NCBI RefSeq assembly: GCF_964355755.1 | Contig: NC_092671.1 | Coordinates: 37,155,304-37,219,303, forward strand | Direction: 5' to 3' | From: Antedon mediterranea | Taxonomy: Eukaryota > Echinodermata > Crinoidea > Comatulida > Antedonidae | Length of the DNA: 64,000 nt | Part shown: in pieces, positions 10,272 through 22,713 of the stretch | Numbering within the stretch: position 1 is the stretch's first letter | Layout of the letters: each line of letters starts with the position of its first letter | Program-made: the position numbers and the translations under genes | Notes under the pieces: model-generated | What the model was told of the DNA's origin: nothing | What the model saw: only the letters and a program-made list of their open reading frames with translations | The model's database searches: none

Positions 10272-13200
10272 ATGGATGTTCCTGTTCTTGTAAAACAACT
10301 AGAGCAGCAAGAATTAGAGGTATTTGTTTTGTAATGTTTCAGTGAATTCCAGTAATCTAACAGAAATATAAGATAAATAGGTTTGTTTAGCTAGGCCAGG
10401 GGCAATCAGCAACAACAGCCCGCCGCTACTAGCTAGCCCACCTCTAGAACTAGACGTCGACTACTGCCACCACTCACTCACTGGTGCTGGATGATTTAAA
10501 GGCATACCTAGAAGGCCTACGAATTTCTCCATGATTAAAATAGTTAGCTATAAGTAACGCCAGTAGTAGCTAAGGCCAAGGCCTCCTATATAGGCTAGGC
10601 CTATGCAGGTCGATCGATGGTTAATTTATATGATGATATCTGTAATTTTATTTTAAGGGTCAGTCTAATTACCGAAAACAACCGAAAACAACCGAAAATA
10701 ACCGAAAACAACCGAAAACAACCGGAAACAACCCTAAACAACCGAAAACAAACCGGAAACAAACCGAAAACAAACTAAACAAGAAATATTTCTTACAAAA
10801 AACGCCGCGTAACTTTTTGACTGGACAGTTGCAAGAACAGTCTTCATTAATCTAATATAATAGGTCAGCCAATCAAAACGCAAGTGAACAATTGGGACTT
10901 TACTTGTGATTTATGTCATTGGCCTGTCAGCACAGTCGTTTCTTTCTAGAATTAAACGCACACACTTGTATTGGGAATAATGTATGTTTATGTGGTTATT
11001 ACTATCGCATTTAGGTATTGATAATAATAATAATAATATGGCTTTTGAATATATAATTACTGTCTGTAGAATAGCATTTATGCATTTTCGGTTCGCGATG
11101 AAAAGTTATATGAATGCATTTGTAATAGGTATTTATAATAATAGTATATGGGTTGTATTATTGCTAAGCAATCACCAAATCGCGTTATAACATTATTTCT
11201 CAGGGTTTTTTGCACCATTGATCAATACCAAACGCGTATCGGTATTATATTTTTTAATGAATCATTACATTAATAAAAATACCCAATTAAATCAATCGCG
11301 TCAGTCCAATTCCGACTTATGTTTCGATCACATAGTTCTGTGTCTACACTGTCCCAACTAGTTTAACAAAAAAAGTGTGATGTGCCCAAATATGGTAGTG
11401 ATATGCCCGAATATCGTAGTGATATGACATCGTCATGTCTATATAATATGGGCACATCATATCTAGTTTGATAGTATAGACAGAGCTTAAGGATTATATT
11501 TAAAAAATGTTTTCTTACATTTTGAAAAAAAGTATTTATTTGTTTATAAGCCCAATTTTCCAGTCTTAATTTTACATTTTAAACGAAATTATTTATTTGT
11601 TGATAAGCCGAATTTTCCAGTTTAATAACAATGACCCCTTCCAAAGTGCTTATACCATATACATTTTACATGATATTGACCGTGGGTTCTTTACGCCTCT
11701 GATGCATTTGTTTTTATTGTACCTTTTTAATAAATTATTATATGTTTAGGCCTAATCACACCCAATTTAATGAAACAGTCAGATTCCGATTTCAATTGAA
11801 CGAAAGTAGGCCTAGTACTGTATTTATTATTCATTGATAAGCCAAGGGTCCCATGGCGTTAGCCGATATCTTGAGCATTTGACTCATGTGTCAACCTGTA
11901 ACACAAATCATTCTTCAAAATCTAAAGAAAGGACCTCACACGTCTTTTTTGTGAGTGATACACTATGGATATGCCCACGGAAATAATATGTGGACATTGC
12001 AAACAATCATAGGCCTACAGTAACAAACATAACATGGCTAATAAGCATAACATTCAGACTTGTTTGTTTTCTAGTGGATTTTTATTTACTTTAGCATGTA
12101 GAATAAAACTAGTAACAGTGGCTATATTAATAATTATACTGATTATCCTTGATGTTATCGCGTCTAATAATAAAATATTTTGTTGTTGATAAGCCCAATT
12201 TTTCAGCCTTGATTTTAGGCTACATTTTGAACGAAAGTATTTATTTGTTGATAAGCCCAATTTTGCAGTCTTAATATGACCCTTCCACAGTGCATTTTAC
12301 ATGATATTGACCGAGGGTTTTTACGCCTATAGCCACTGATCAATACCATAATTAATGTACTTTTTTAAATGAATATTGAAATGTTTCAACATACCCAATT
12401 CAAAAAAACGGTCCGTTTTCGAGTTCAATCTTTTGATTATTAGAGAGGTTGGAGTTTCATTTTGAACGAAAGTATTTATTTGATTGATAAGCCAAATTTC
12501 TAGTCCTAATGATTTGAGATAAATATAATAAGTATAATTATGAATTCACCAACACTTTCAGGCCCAATAACAATGATCCCGGGCCCGAGTTTTTGTAGAC
12601 CGGACTTCCATGCACAGCCACATGTTAAGGAATATGAATCTCTTTATGATTTTAATATGGTTCGAAATGATATTACACAACAACGATTAGACAGCAACTG
12701 TGCAAGAGTCCAACTAATAAAATCGGAATGATCAATTAATTGAACATTTACAGCATAAGGCCCATACACTAGGACGATAACGATTGACGATAAATAGACA
12801 AATGTGCATTTTTAATACATAAACCAAAAGAAATATAAACAATTCCTTTGATGAAAATTATATTTTCACACGTCCAATCAAATGACGTCATGATTAGTAA
12901 GACCAATAATATCGTGACAATACAGCGATTTTATTGTTTTTATTTATCATGACGTCATTTGATTGGAATTTGAAAAACATTATTTTTATCAAAGACAGCA
13001 TAAATGATTATCCTATAGGTCTAGAACGAAAACCTTTCTAATTTCTTTTGGTTTATGTAAAAAAATGCATGCTATATATTTATCGTCCGTCGTTATCGTC
13101 ATAGTGTAATTGGGCCTTTATACAAAAAAAATAAATTGATTACGAAGTTACATGTCATTTTCACCTATCACCAAAAAACTAACCTTTTCAACACTAATTA

Positions 13201-16200
13201 ATTGGTACGAAGCCAATTTATATTATATATTTCATTAAAACTGAACTTTACGGTAAATGAAGAGTAAATATCAGTTAATATGAATAATATAACTAGTAGG
13301 TCAATGAACTTGCGTCCAGACACAGAACTGTGACATTACTATCATAAATGTTGAAACCACTTATAAACCTTTTTTTAAAGAAAATATAATTGTGTTAGGA
13401 GAAGGCTAATAAACAAATAGATAATGTACAAACCTTTTTGGATTAATTAATGAAGCAGGCGTTCCTAATAATCTGCTGCTGCTACCTAGACTGATTGTTC
13501 ACCTTCTGACGATAATTGATTGGACCCCCCCCCCCCCCCCCCCACCCACGGCATCTGATAACCAAAAAAAAAATTTACCAGGACTGTTTCAATGATTTAA
13601 TATCTGACGGCGTATTATTATAACATTGGCCTAGATTGACAGTCAAAAGAAAGTCATTGTAAATATCTCCCTTTATGTTGACAGAGCCAACATAAAGTTT
13701 TGACCATTATCGAATGATTATTTGACAGTGACCTATTATAATACCGGCCTGGTTGACAGCAAAAACGAAGTTATTATTTATTGAACAAGATTTTACAGAT
13801 TTCCGTCTACATCTCAATAATACTGTATTATCAGCAAAGGCTTTCATATAGACTCTCTTCTCCCAGACGTTTTTTGGGTCCAGCAGCTACCTATAAATTA
13901 TAGTCGAGTTTCCAAATTCACAAAACTGTCAGCCTTAGATACTAAAGCTACCGCTATGAAACAGCTTATTAATGAATGTGTCCTCCTGGGACATAGCTGG
14001 CTAGAGCCGCGGCGCGAAAAAATCTAATTACCGAAAACAAATTTTTTTTACGTCGCCCTCTATATTAATGATATATTGAAGTAGATAGCACTGCGTTACT
14101 ACACGTGAGCCTTGGTTTGGTTGTCAGGATCTGACGAGTATTCGGCACCAATATCAGGGGCGGATCCAGGATTTTGAAATAGGGAGGTGGGAGGGGGGGG
14201 GGGGGGGGCAAAGGTAAAGTTTTCCCCTATGACATGTTCATTTCAAACTGAGAAGCAAAAAGCAAAGCTAAATACGTCAGAGGTGTTTTTTTGTTTTATA
14301 GTAGGCCTATACCTCCACCCCACAAATAATCCACTGAAAATTCATTCAATAGTCTATTATTTATTAAACTTTGTTATTCGGTGGCCATATAACAGCTAGT
14401 AGGCCTACTAAGAGATTTGTAATGCCTGAGATAATCATTGTGGGTGGGTGGGTTTAGTTCTGATAAAATGATAAGAAGTATTGGAACCATGGTGGGGCCT
14501 GTGGCGAAGCTAATTTACTCCCATGACACCCCTAGCTAGATGGCCGGAAATGGGTACTCTCGCGCGTAAAATTCATGAAAAATGGAACCTCATATCATTT
14601 GACGTTATTTTAATGTTGATTCTTGAATTTATTTGTTCACTAAACGAATAACTGTAATTTATTTGAATGCAAATAGAGAGAAAATGATGCCTATGTGCTC
14701 ACGCATGAATTTGTTCAAAGTACTTGTTTCATTAAAAAATCACTTTGAAAAGAAAGAGTATAGCTAGCCTTCTGGTGTAATGCCCAATTCACCACTAGAC
14801 TTTACAAGTATTGTAATACAAATTAAAATCAAGGTTAAAATAAAATAAAAAAATATATAAAGTTAATTATAAAACATTTATTAAATAAGTTAAATTCTTA
14901 ATTCCAGCAGTGTGCGTTTTAGAGAGGATTCATTTTAAGTGCCCTTTTGCAGCGACAGCTTAATTTTGATTAAGTTGTTTAACAATTAAACGTAATGTTG
15001 TTTCCCCTGATTAATGAGTTAATGAATGTTTTTCTCCGTTGAAATATATATATATATATAAAATAGTCTGACAAAAATGATGACAGGAAGTGAAAACACA
15101 AACATTTTACATTAACTTGTAAATCTTTATTAACCTTAGGCCTAATCATATTGAGAGAACATGAGAACACAACTCAAGTCTGTAACATCTTTTAAGTACT
15201 AAATTTCATTTTGTTTTCGAGGTACAAACTCGATTCAAGATATCAGATGTATTATCAACATCTAGCCATGTTTGTTTAACTACAACAAACTAAATTTAAA
15301 TAACATAGTGTAGTAAATAAATAACATTTTTCATGTTTTAAATAATACATGAGAACACAACTGAAAATCTGTAACATAATTCCTAGTGTTAAAGCGAATT
15401 TACGATTTGCACCGAATAGAGGTGTTTTTCACAAACTGTTTTACATATAAACACAATATACACAAATAAACGTCGTAGAAGTGGTGTATTATTGTCATGC
15501 GGTACGTACATTTGAAATCGCTGAAATTATACTATGTATTCGAGAACCATCCCTAGTTGTTAAAATTGTTATAAAATACTAAAAAATATTTTATAAGTGA
15601 TTATATCGAATTACAGTACTTAAAAATGCTTATATATTAAAATGCTTATATATTATGCGTGGTGCGTGTGAGTGTTAGGCTACTATTATGTAGTTTCTTT
15701 TATATTATATGTAGCAATACTTTAACTTTCCAACTTGTATCTTTAAAACCTTATTTCATGTTTTTTTCTTTATGATAATGTTTTATTTTTCAAAGGGTCT
15801 TACGACTACAGACAATTCCTTGTCTCTGTAAGATTCATGTAACATATATATTAAATATCTAACATATTGTAGATTCTGTAAGTAAATGGTACGGTGTTAT
15901 CATTGAGTTTGTACGATATCGAGTTAAATTTTGTGCACACTTCCATTTCGTATGGTCTCTCTATCTCCTTGGCTTTGCGCGCGCGGTCTTGTTGGCTTTA
16001 GAAACACCTATCAATAGAGGGCGACATTAAAAAAATATACTGTAGAAATTTGTTTGGCGTGCGAGGTCAATATAGTAGCTGCATCAAATTTGTTTTCGGT
16101 ATTTAGATATTGTTATTTTGTTTTCGGTTTGTTTTCGGTTGTTTTTGGTTGTTTATGGTTGTTTTCAGTTGTTTATGGTTGTTTTCGGTTGTTTTCGGTT

Positions 16201-19200
16201 GTTTTCGGTTGTTTTCGGTAATTAGACTGACCGTATTTTAAAGACCCCTTCCCTGCTATTTTGGACGTTTTTTGAAAAATAATACATATATATCACTTTA
16301 AAAACATTAAACCATGTCATTCCTTGTCTTAAATGTACGTTTTATGGTAAATTATGATAAAAAGTGAGAAACAATGCACTACCTAAGTAGCTCGCGGCGA
16401 TCGGCCTCTCGTGGACGGTCTTAGGCCTAGCCTAGCTAGGCTTAGTTTTGTAGGCCTAGCTGGTAAACATCGGTAACGTACGAACATCGTACGCTAGCTA
16501 TATACCTAGCCTGACGTTGTATAGTTGCTGCATTAATTGTCTTTCTATTTTGCCAGACTCCGTTGATACAAATTGGGGAAAACCCGGTATTTTCGCTGAA
16601 AAGTTAGGAGTCTTCCATTTGTTTTGGCCTCACGATCGATCGAAAAGTGGGCGAATTACAGGTGAAAAACAAAAATATCAATCCGCGCGCAATGCATTTT
16701 GGGATTTATAGCGGGCCGCTATAATTATTAAAATCGACTTATTTTTCACATTTTTAACCGTTTAAAGACGAAAAAAGTTATCGCAATAGGACCATATAGT
16801 ATTATTTTTACATTAAATATAGTTTGTGATCTTAAATTAGATCTAAAAAACGTAGGGAAGGGGGCTTTAAGTATTAGGCCTAGCTAGGCCCTACAGTACT
16901 AGGCCTACATTTTATTTTATTATTATTTTTTATTTAATTTTCAGTCCCCAGGAGGCGTGGCAACACCAGAGGTCTATGCTAAGCTCATGCTGCTATATCT
17001 TCTTCAGAATGATTTGTAAGTGTGCAATGCATTGTATTCAACCATGGATTAAAGAATAATTATATATTTTTTATAATATTCTTTACTCCATGATTCAACA
17101 CTATAATAAGTTGAATTGCTAATTTGTTTAACCGTTAAAAATGTATAAAATGTAACTTACATTTCCTCCTCAGAAATAATGCAAGATATCTTTGGAAAAG
17201 AATACCAGAATCTGTCAAGACAGTAAGTTACGATTACATCTCCAGATTGCCAATCAATGCCCAATCAATCGATCAATCAAGCAATCCATCAATGCCCAAT
17301 CAATCAATGCCCATCAATCAATCAATGCCCAATTAATCAATGTCTAATCAAATCAATCAATGCCCAATCAATGCCCCATCAATCAATGCACAATTAATCA
17401 ATGTCTAATCAAATCAATCAATGCCTAATCAAATCAATGCCCAATCAATCAATTCCCCATCAATCAATCCCCCATCAATCAATCAATGACCAATCAATCA
17501 ATGTCCCATAAATCAATCAATGCCCCATCAATCAATCAATGCCCCATCAATCAATGCCTAATCAAATCAATCAATCAATGTCCAATCAATCAATGACCAA
17601 TTAATCAATGGCCAATCAACCAATGGCCAATCAATCAATTCACAATTAATCAATACCAAAAATTACAGACTTCCAAGACGCTGCTCTACTTGCAATCAGT
17701 TGTCCTCCAGGTCTTCTAAAATCAATTTGTAATCTGTCTACAAATTAATGTTTTTAATATCAATTTAAAACTAGGCAAACACAGATCTAGGCCAAATATG
17801 GGCTGTTGGGCAAAAGTTATGGCAGCGAGATTATGGGGGCGTGTACATACATCTCAATCATGATTGGTCAGATAGTATCAAGAACGAAATGGAAGAATTA
17901 ACAAGTAGGTATATAATTTCATAAAGCACAGATAATAGGTCATTTTTCCAAAGAGCAATATGACCATGATATGGGATCAAACTAGAGACATAAGTTCATG
18001 CCATCTTGCTTGCTTAAAGACTTTATCTTCATTGCTTCATCCTTCAGATGGGACATAAAGCTGTCACGTCTATATAATGCATATACACACTATATAGAAC
18101 TTAATTAATACACTATTAAAAGGAGTAAGGAATTGTCTCCGGTGTGCTAATCATAGTAGTATAATAGCTATTTTAAAATTTAAAATATATTTTAAAACAA
18201 TTTATCTTGCGAATATTTAAAGATATATTGTCCCCTTAAAAATGTTTGTTACAGTATTCACTTTGACCAAAAACTGGATAGAAAAAGCACGAATGTGCAA
18301 TACTCTGGGTACAGCGAAAGAAGCTGTATACAGACGTATACAGTTAGAAAGTTAAAGAAAAATAGGTTTCACCAGGGCTCGAACCGGGACCTTCTGCGTG
18401 TTACGCAGACTTGACAACCACTACACTACGAAACCTCTTACATTAAAATTGTGGGTTACAGAAAGTTTTTTAATCCATTTAAATTACAAATAAATGGTAA
18501 TAAGCACAAAGCAAAATAAACATGTGTAAAAGTGATAATTACCGATTACACAAAATAAGTATTTTAAAAAATAATAATAAGATATACTGTGTATAATTAT
18601 AATATTGCGTATACAGTACTTTTCACCATAAAGTTTAAAAAAAAAGGTTTAGCCCGGGCTCGAACCAGGTACCTTCTGCGTATTGAGCAAACGTGATAAC
18701 CACTACGCCAAGAAGCCGCATATAACTACATAACGCTGTGGTGTGTGTCACACATTGTGGCTTCTTAATTAAACAAATTAATTAACAAAAAAGCACGAAT
18801 GTGCAATACTCGGGGTACAGCGAAAGAAGCTGTATACAGACGTATACAGTTATTTCACCATAAAGGAAAAGAAACCCGAGGTTTCGCCAGGGCTCGAACC
18901 GGGACCTTCTGCGTGTTAAGCAGACTTGACAACCACTACACTACGAAAACCACTTACACTAAAAATGTGGGTTACAGAAAGTTTTTTAATCCATTTAAAT
19001 TACAAATAAATATGGTAATAAGCACAAAGAAAAATAAACATGTGTAAAAGTGATAATTACCGATTACACAAAATAAGTATTTAAAAAAATAATAAAAATA
19101 AGATATACTGTGTATAATTATCATATTGCGTATAGAGTACTTTTCACCATAACGTTTAAAAAAAAGGTTTCGTCCGGGCTCGAACCAGGTACCTTCTGCG

Positions 19201-21407
19201 TGTTAAGCAAACGTGATAACCACTACGCCAAGAATCCGCATATAACCATATAACTACATAACGCTGTGGTGTGTGTCACACATTGTGGCTTCTTAATTAA
19301 ACAAATTAATTAACAAAAAATTAAAAATCCGGCTCTATAGATTTGAGGACATGTCCCTGTAGTATATTCATGCCAAATCCCAGCTCAATACTACAACTCA
19401 TAAGGGAGGAGTAGTACTTTAAAAATCGCACTTTTTACTCAAAAAAAAGAAAGGAGAAAATGAGTAAGTCCTAGACTCGGGTACCCCGAGTAAAAACCAC
19501 ATTTATTTACCTGAAAAAAATGTAATCTGTCAGACAATGGTGAATAACTAATGGCCTATATTTAAAGTCTGATTTTATTATTCTTCATTTTTCATGTTTT
19601 TTTGGGACAATACATTTACTTTGTTATGTGTGTTGTGTAGTCTCTCATTTCTGTATCTATTACCTACTTTTTTAAATGTTGTTTTCTTGTATGTTGATAG
19701 GTGTTATCAGACAACGAATGTTTAATCTTGTATGTCAAGCATACTCTTCCATAGAAGCTGACAGGTTTGCATCCATGGTAGGAATGGCTGTAGAAAAAGC
19801 TATTCAAGGTATACACTTTACACACCTCAATATGCATGAAATATCTTATTGAAATATTTTATTTATACTGGGCGACCTCTTCTTATGATGGCAGGCATCC
19901 ACTCTCTGTTACAAATTTATAAATAAAAATTTGCAGGTTACTCATTCTTGAGATATATACACAATTATATTCTAACATGAGCTCTGACAATTAATTGAAA
20001 TATTTTATATATTTTACCTGGGTAACCTCTTCAGTCAAAGACTGGTCTCCCAGACGCCCCAGTTATGATCAGTTGCTGTGTGTGTTCTGTACTAGTACAC
20101 CAGGGTAACAACCTACAGTACTTGTCTCAAAAGATCTACTAGGTTCTTTAAAGTGCACATGAGCTAGATGTGTGCACTGGACCTGCGGTTTATAGTCCTT
20201 ATCCGAGAAGACTTGTTCTACCACCATGGAGCCAGTGACCCTCGAACCTTTGCCAATGTTATTGCTACATAAATTACGGTCCCACTGTGTGCTCGGCCAC
20301 TCACTCGCTCATATAGGCCTAAGTTTATTGAATGTTGTTGGGGCTTTTTTTTAATGAAACATTCTGCATTTTCTACAGCTGTTCTTGCTGAAGGCTGGGA
20401 ATATAATGAAGAAGTAAACATGATATTACCAAAAGCACAAGGTAAGTGGTTTTGGATTTATATCAACAATTATGGTATTCATTTTCAGTCACAGAAAGTA
20501 TAAATAGCCCTCCGTGATATTTTGGAAATGAATGAAAATCTGTAAATGCTCTGTCTACACTATCAACTTTCTGTGACAAAAAATGTGATGTGCCCGTATA
20601 TGGACATGATGATGTCATATCACTACCATATTTGGGCACATGACACTTTTTTTTGTCAAACTAGTATGATAGTGTAGAAAGCCACCACTTGGATTCAAAC
20701 CCGGAATCTTCTACTTGTGTGTGGACACCCTAACCATTAGACCACTGGACTTTCATGGTATGGTTGAAATTTGCTTGTATAGCAACCGACTGTTTAACAC
20801 TACTTCAATAAGCCTATTCCAAACCATTGGTGACCTTGGAGTCACTCTGTTGGTTGGTTAGCAACCTCTCAGCGCCACATACCGTCCACACAGCGCCACA
20901 TACCGTCCACACAGCGCCACCTACCGTCGTGACGTCAGCACCGCAGAAATCTTATAGCGACAGACTGTTTAACATCCTTGGTGTGGTACGGTGAAACAAC
21001 ACTGGTCCTCAATTGTACACATGCGCAACAGAGATAAAATTGATACGCCCTCATCTTCCAGTAAATAAGGCAAGAAGAAAAAACATTTAGATAATAGGCA
21101 CGTTCATAAATTTTTATTTTGAATTTTAATCGTTTTAACAGTATATTACAGAGCCTATGGCGTTTTTCTAATAATTTGGTTTTTTAACATAGGCCTATAA
21201 ATTTTAACTTTGCCTTTTGCAATTTGATGTATTTTTCTTTGTTGTTTTATTGTCTTAATTATGCCAAGCAAAACGAATTTCCATTTTAAAGTCCACCAAT
21301 AAAATTTCTTGAATCTTTTCTTTTTAGCAATTAAACAAGATGTACCACTTCCAAGTGAACAACAAATCATTCAGCTTACAGATTTTGTGTCCTTTCTTGA
21401 AAATTAA
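10272..21407 (+). CDS. COPS8: COP9 signalosome subunit 8, 7 exons
   Basis: Subunit of the COP9 signalosome, the complex that removes NEDD8 from cullins. Exons: 10272-10319, 16945-17015, 17174-17222, 17775-17904, 19701-19808, 20379-20441, 21328-21407; phases agree and sum to 549 nt (182 aa). The N-terminus MDVPVLVKQLEQQELE joins SPGGVATPEVYAKL, then ARYLWKRIP, WAVGQKLWQRDYGG and a PCI-type helical region (MFNLVCQAYSSIEADRFASM), ending TDFVSFLEN, all strongly like animal CSN8. Human CSN8 is 209 aa; the gap is mainly a shorter loop before the last helix. A possible polyadenylation signal AATAAA is near 21559. Intron 1 contains a 5.6-kb transposon. Duplicate copies of the last two exons lie among the downstream TRIM genes. 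Confidence 0.95.
11334..11488. mobile_element. Palindromic MITE, copy 4, nested in the 5.58-kb element
   Basis: Ends ctgtgtctacactgtccc and gatagtatagacagagct are inverted repeats with the usual interior (aatatggtagtgatatgc). Confidence 0.7.
11500..12520 (+). repeat. Diverged internal direct repeats of the 5.58-kb element
   Basis: A block of about 65 bp (acgaaagtatttatttgttg, ataagcccaattttccagtc) recurs at about 11520, 11590, 12170, 12235 and 12470. A second block (cattttacatgatattgacc, ttacgcct) recurs at about 11660 and 12295. They indicate internal duplications, not genes. Confidence 0.6.
12757..13120. mobile_element. Foldback MITE, copy 2, complete
   Basis: Left end aaggcccatacactaggacg and right end (inverse: aaggcccaattacactatga) form long arms. 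The symmetry extends through aatgcattttt arms and the paired tgacgtcatgatta / catgacgtcatttgatt centre, so most of the 364 bp can fold into one hairpin. Nested in the 5.58-kb element. Confidence 0.75.
13525..13543. repeat. Poly-C tract
   Basis: Nineteen consecutive C. A run of sixteen G lies at 14193-14208 in the same element. Confidence 0.9.
17245..17660 (+). repeat. CAATCAATGCC simple repeat, COPS8 intron 3
   Basis: About 410 bp built from irregular caatcaat and caatgccc words. It directly follows exon 3 and precedes exon 4. Confidence 0.85.
18364..18435 (-). tRNA. tRNA-Val(AAC)-like locus 1
   Basis: Read on the minus strand the 7-bp acceptor arms ggtttcg/tgaaacc pair, the D region has agtgtagtgg, the anticodon stem tctgc/gcaga closes loop gtaacac (anticodon AAC), and ggttcgagc fits the B box. 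T5 follows immediately downstream. One T-stem and one D-stem mismatch weaken it, so a pseudogene or SINE source is possible. Confidence 0.5.
18646..18717 (-). pseudogene. tRNA-Val-like locus 2, altered anticodon loop
   Basis: Same overall fold as its neighbours, but the anticodon loop reads tcaatac: position 33 is C rather than the near-invariant U, and the triplet would be AAT. Nine T follow it. The loop changes suggest a dead copy. Confidence 0.5.
18880..18951 (-). tRNA. tRNA-Val(AAC)-like locus 3
   Basis: Duplicate of locus 1. Anticodon stem tctgc/gcaga closes ttaacac (AAC, U33 present). One extra T in the 5' acceptor strand (ggttttcg) distorts the acceptor stem. The downstream T-rich stretch is interrupted (tttctttt). 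Confidence 0.42.
19166..19237 (-). tRNA. tRNA-Val(AAC)-like locus 4
   Basis: Duplicate of locus 2, but with an intact loop ttaacac (AAC). D arm gcgtagtggttatcacg is canonical. The acceptor arm has mismatches. Eight T follow. It could be a functional gene or a relic. Confidence 0.45.
20027..20310 (-). repeat. tRNA-headed SINE with conserved central domain, copy B
   Basis: On the minus strand it starts gagcgagtgagtggccgag with a class II tRNA-like head, then B-box ggttcgagggtc and the same central domain as 3240-3556 (ttctcggataaggactataa; ctttaaagaacctagtag). In COPS8 intron 5. Confidence 0.55.
20548..20680. mobile_element. Palindromic MITE, copy 5, in COPS8 intron 6
   Basis: Ends gctctgtctacactatcaac and gatagtgtagaaagc are inverted repeats. 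This is the shortest copy, with a central tatggacatgatgatgtcat. A remnant at the paralogous place in unit 3 (50020-50064) shows it predates the segmental duplication. Confidence 0.72.
20681..20790 (-). repeat. tRNA-derived SINE fragment (gaaagtccagtggtctaatg head)
   Basis: On the minus strand the sequence has an A-box-like tggtctaatggttaggg and B-box gggtttgaatcc. Related copies: 38488-38605, 50075-50170, 58780-58850. An imperfect gcgccacataccgtccacac repeat lies just after it at 20870-20930. Confidence 0.6.
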
Positions 21408-22713
21408 AAAAACTTTTAATGAAAATCAGAAAATTGTTTTATATCGGTGAAAACATTCACAAAAGATTTTGTTGAAGATTAGCAAGATATTAGTTTGTTC
21501 AAGAAATTGTTGGCATATTCATATTGTTTAATCATTGTACGATAAAAGTGCTAACATTAATAAAGATAAGGTGGAGAGTAGAATACTGAATCTGGCAGGC
21601 TATTAAACCTGACATTTAAAAAGGTAATAACATAATTATATTACGTTTTCATCATCTTGTAGTTACTAAGTCGATAATCTAACAGTTGCATTGTACATGA
21701 AATAGCTCTTTACTTCTAACAACTGCTATAATCCATAAAATAATACAAATCCCTTTTCTCATTTTTTTAAATATCATTTCTTTTACTTTAATTAATACAG
21801 CATTGTTAATTTTATTTACAGTAATATAATAATTATTATGAGGCCTATACACGTTTTTATTTCTGTTACCAGCGCGATTCACAGACAAAATAAACATCAA
21901 AGTAGATTGTCAACACCATGCCGCCTTCTGTCAAGATTGTATAATAAGTAAAATAATTATCATACGAGGCAATTATACCGTTTTGATCGTACGATTAATC
22001 GGGAAACCACCTCACGAAATAATTATAATCTTATTATTGGAGTAACATGTATATAAGACAATTATACTAGTGTCAATATTAATATTATTATGTAACTTCT
22101 TATTATAGAGAACCTTTGGGGACACCTTAAAGAACCAACAAGCGTTCCCTTTTAAAGAGGTGTCCTCTGACTAGTATTAAAATAGTAAACATATTATTAC
22201 CCAATCGGTCATTTCGAGGGAAAGTGTCCCCTTAATGGGGGTATCCCGTTTAGGGGGTCCCAAATAAGGGGTTCCACTGTAATTAAGAAACCTGTGTAAA
22301 TTAAACAACGATTCCAAGTTACAGGTCTTAAAATTACTGTATCATGTTATCTGTATAACCTTTGATAATGTACTGTATTCCTCCCCCCCCCCCCCCCACA
22401 TTAGAATACACAGTACGTAATAAAAGATATTAGTGTGTACATTAAAATAAAAAATTGAATGTAGAAATATTAAACAATAAACATCCAATTTTTATACACT
22501 ATATTAAATTAAGGTCATGTGATTGTGTTTTACGTAGTAAAATGTAAAAACATATTTTTAATTAATTTTATAATTAAACAAATATTAATATGCAAAAATA
22601 TTAAGATAACAACAGAACATTTAAATACACAAATTAAGACATAAATGGTAATAATTTAGTTTGTGTACACTAATTGCTTTAATAATGTGATTTGTTCATG
22701 TTTTGTAGTTAAT
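21408..22713. other. COPS8 3' flank and TRIM copy 1 3' flank
   Basis: Convergent 3' ends. The tail of COPS8 includes a possible AATAAA at 21559. At 22097-22144 there is a single 48-bp unit (ttcttattatagagaacc...) that is tandemly amplified at the paralogous places 44044 and 52352. A short run of related phrases follows (gtgtccccttaatggggg, gggggtcccaaataaggg), then a C16-type tract near 22382. No gene is seen. Confidence 0.7.

Larger units (their letters stand above)
10657..16233. mobile_element. 5.58-kb non-autonomous TIR transposon in COPS8 intron 1
   Basis: The left end gtcagtctaattaccgaaaa and the inverse right end (ggtaattagactgac) bound the element. Inside each end an accgaaaaca-type 10-bp word is repeated about ten times, so the inverted repeats are about 130 bp. 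The flanks are the identical octamer TATTTTAA (10649-10656 and 16234-16241), an 8-bp target duplication as made by hAT, P or Merlin-type transposases. No transposase frame is present. Two MITEs (11334, 12757) are nested inside. A partial third copy of the terminus (ctaattaccgaaaacaaat) is at 14026. Confidence 0.85.
18282..19315 (+). repeat. Tandem duplication (~510-525 bp unit) with two tRNA-like loci per unit
   Basis: Sequence from gcacgaatgtgcaatactc to acaaattaattaacaaaaaa occurs twice head to tail (about 18282-18787 and 18788-19315). Each copy carries two minus-strand tRNA-like genes about 280 bp apart. In COPS8 intron 4. Confidence 0.85.

Noticed and set aside
12540-12731. 63-codon open frame inside the 5.58-kb element
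   Set aside because: No transposase motif or known domain. It is too short and isolated to support as a gene.
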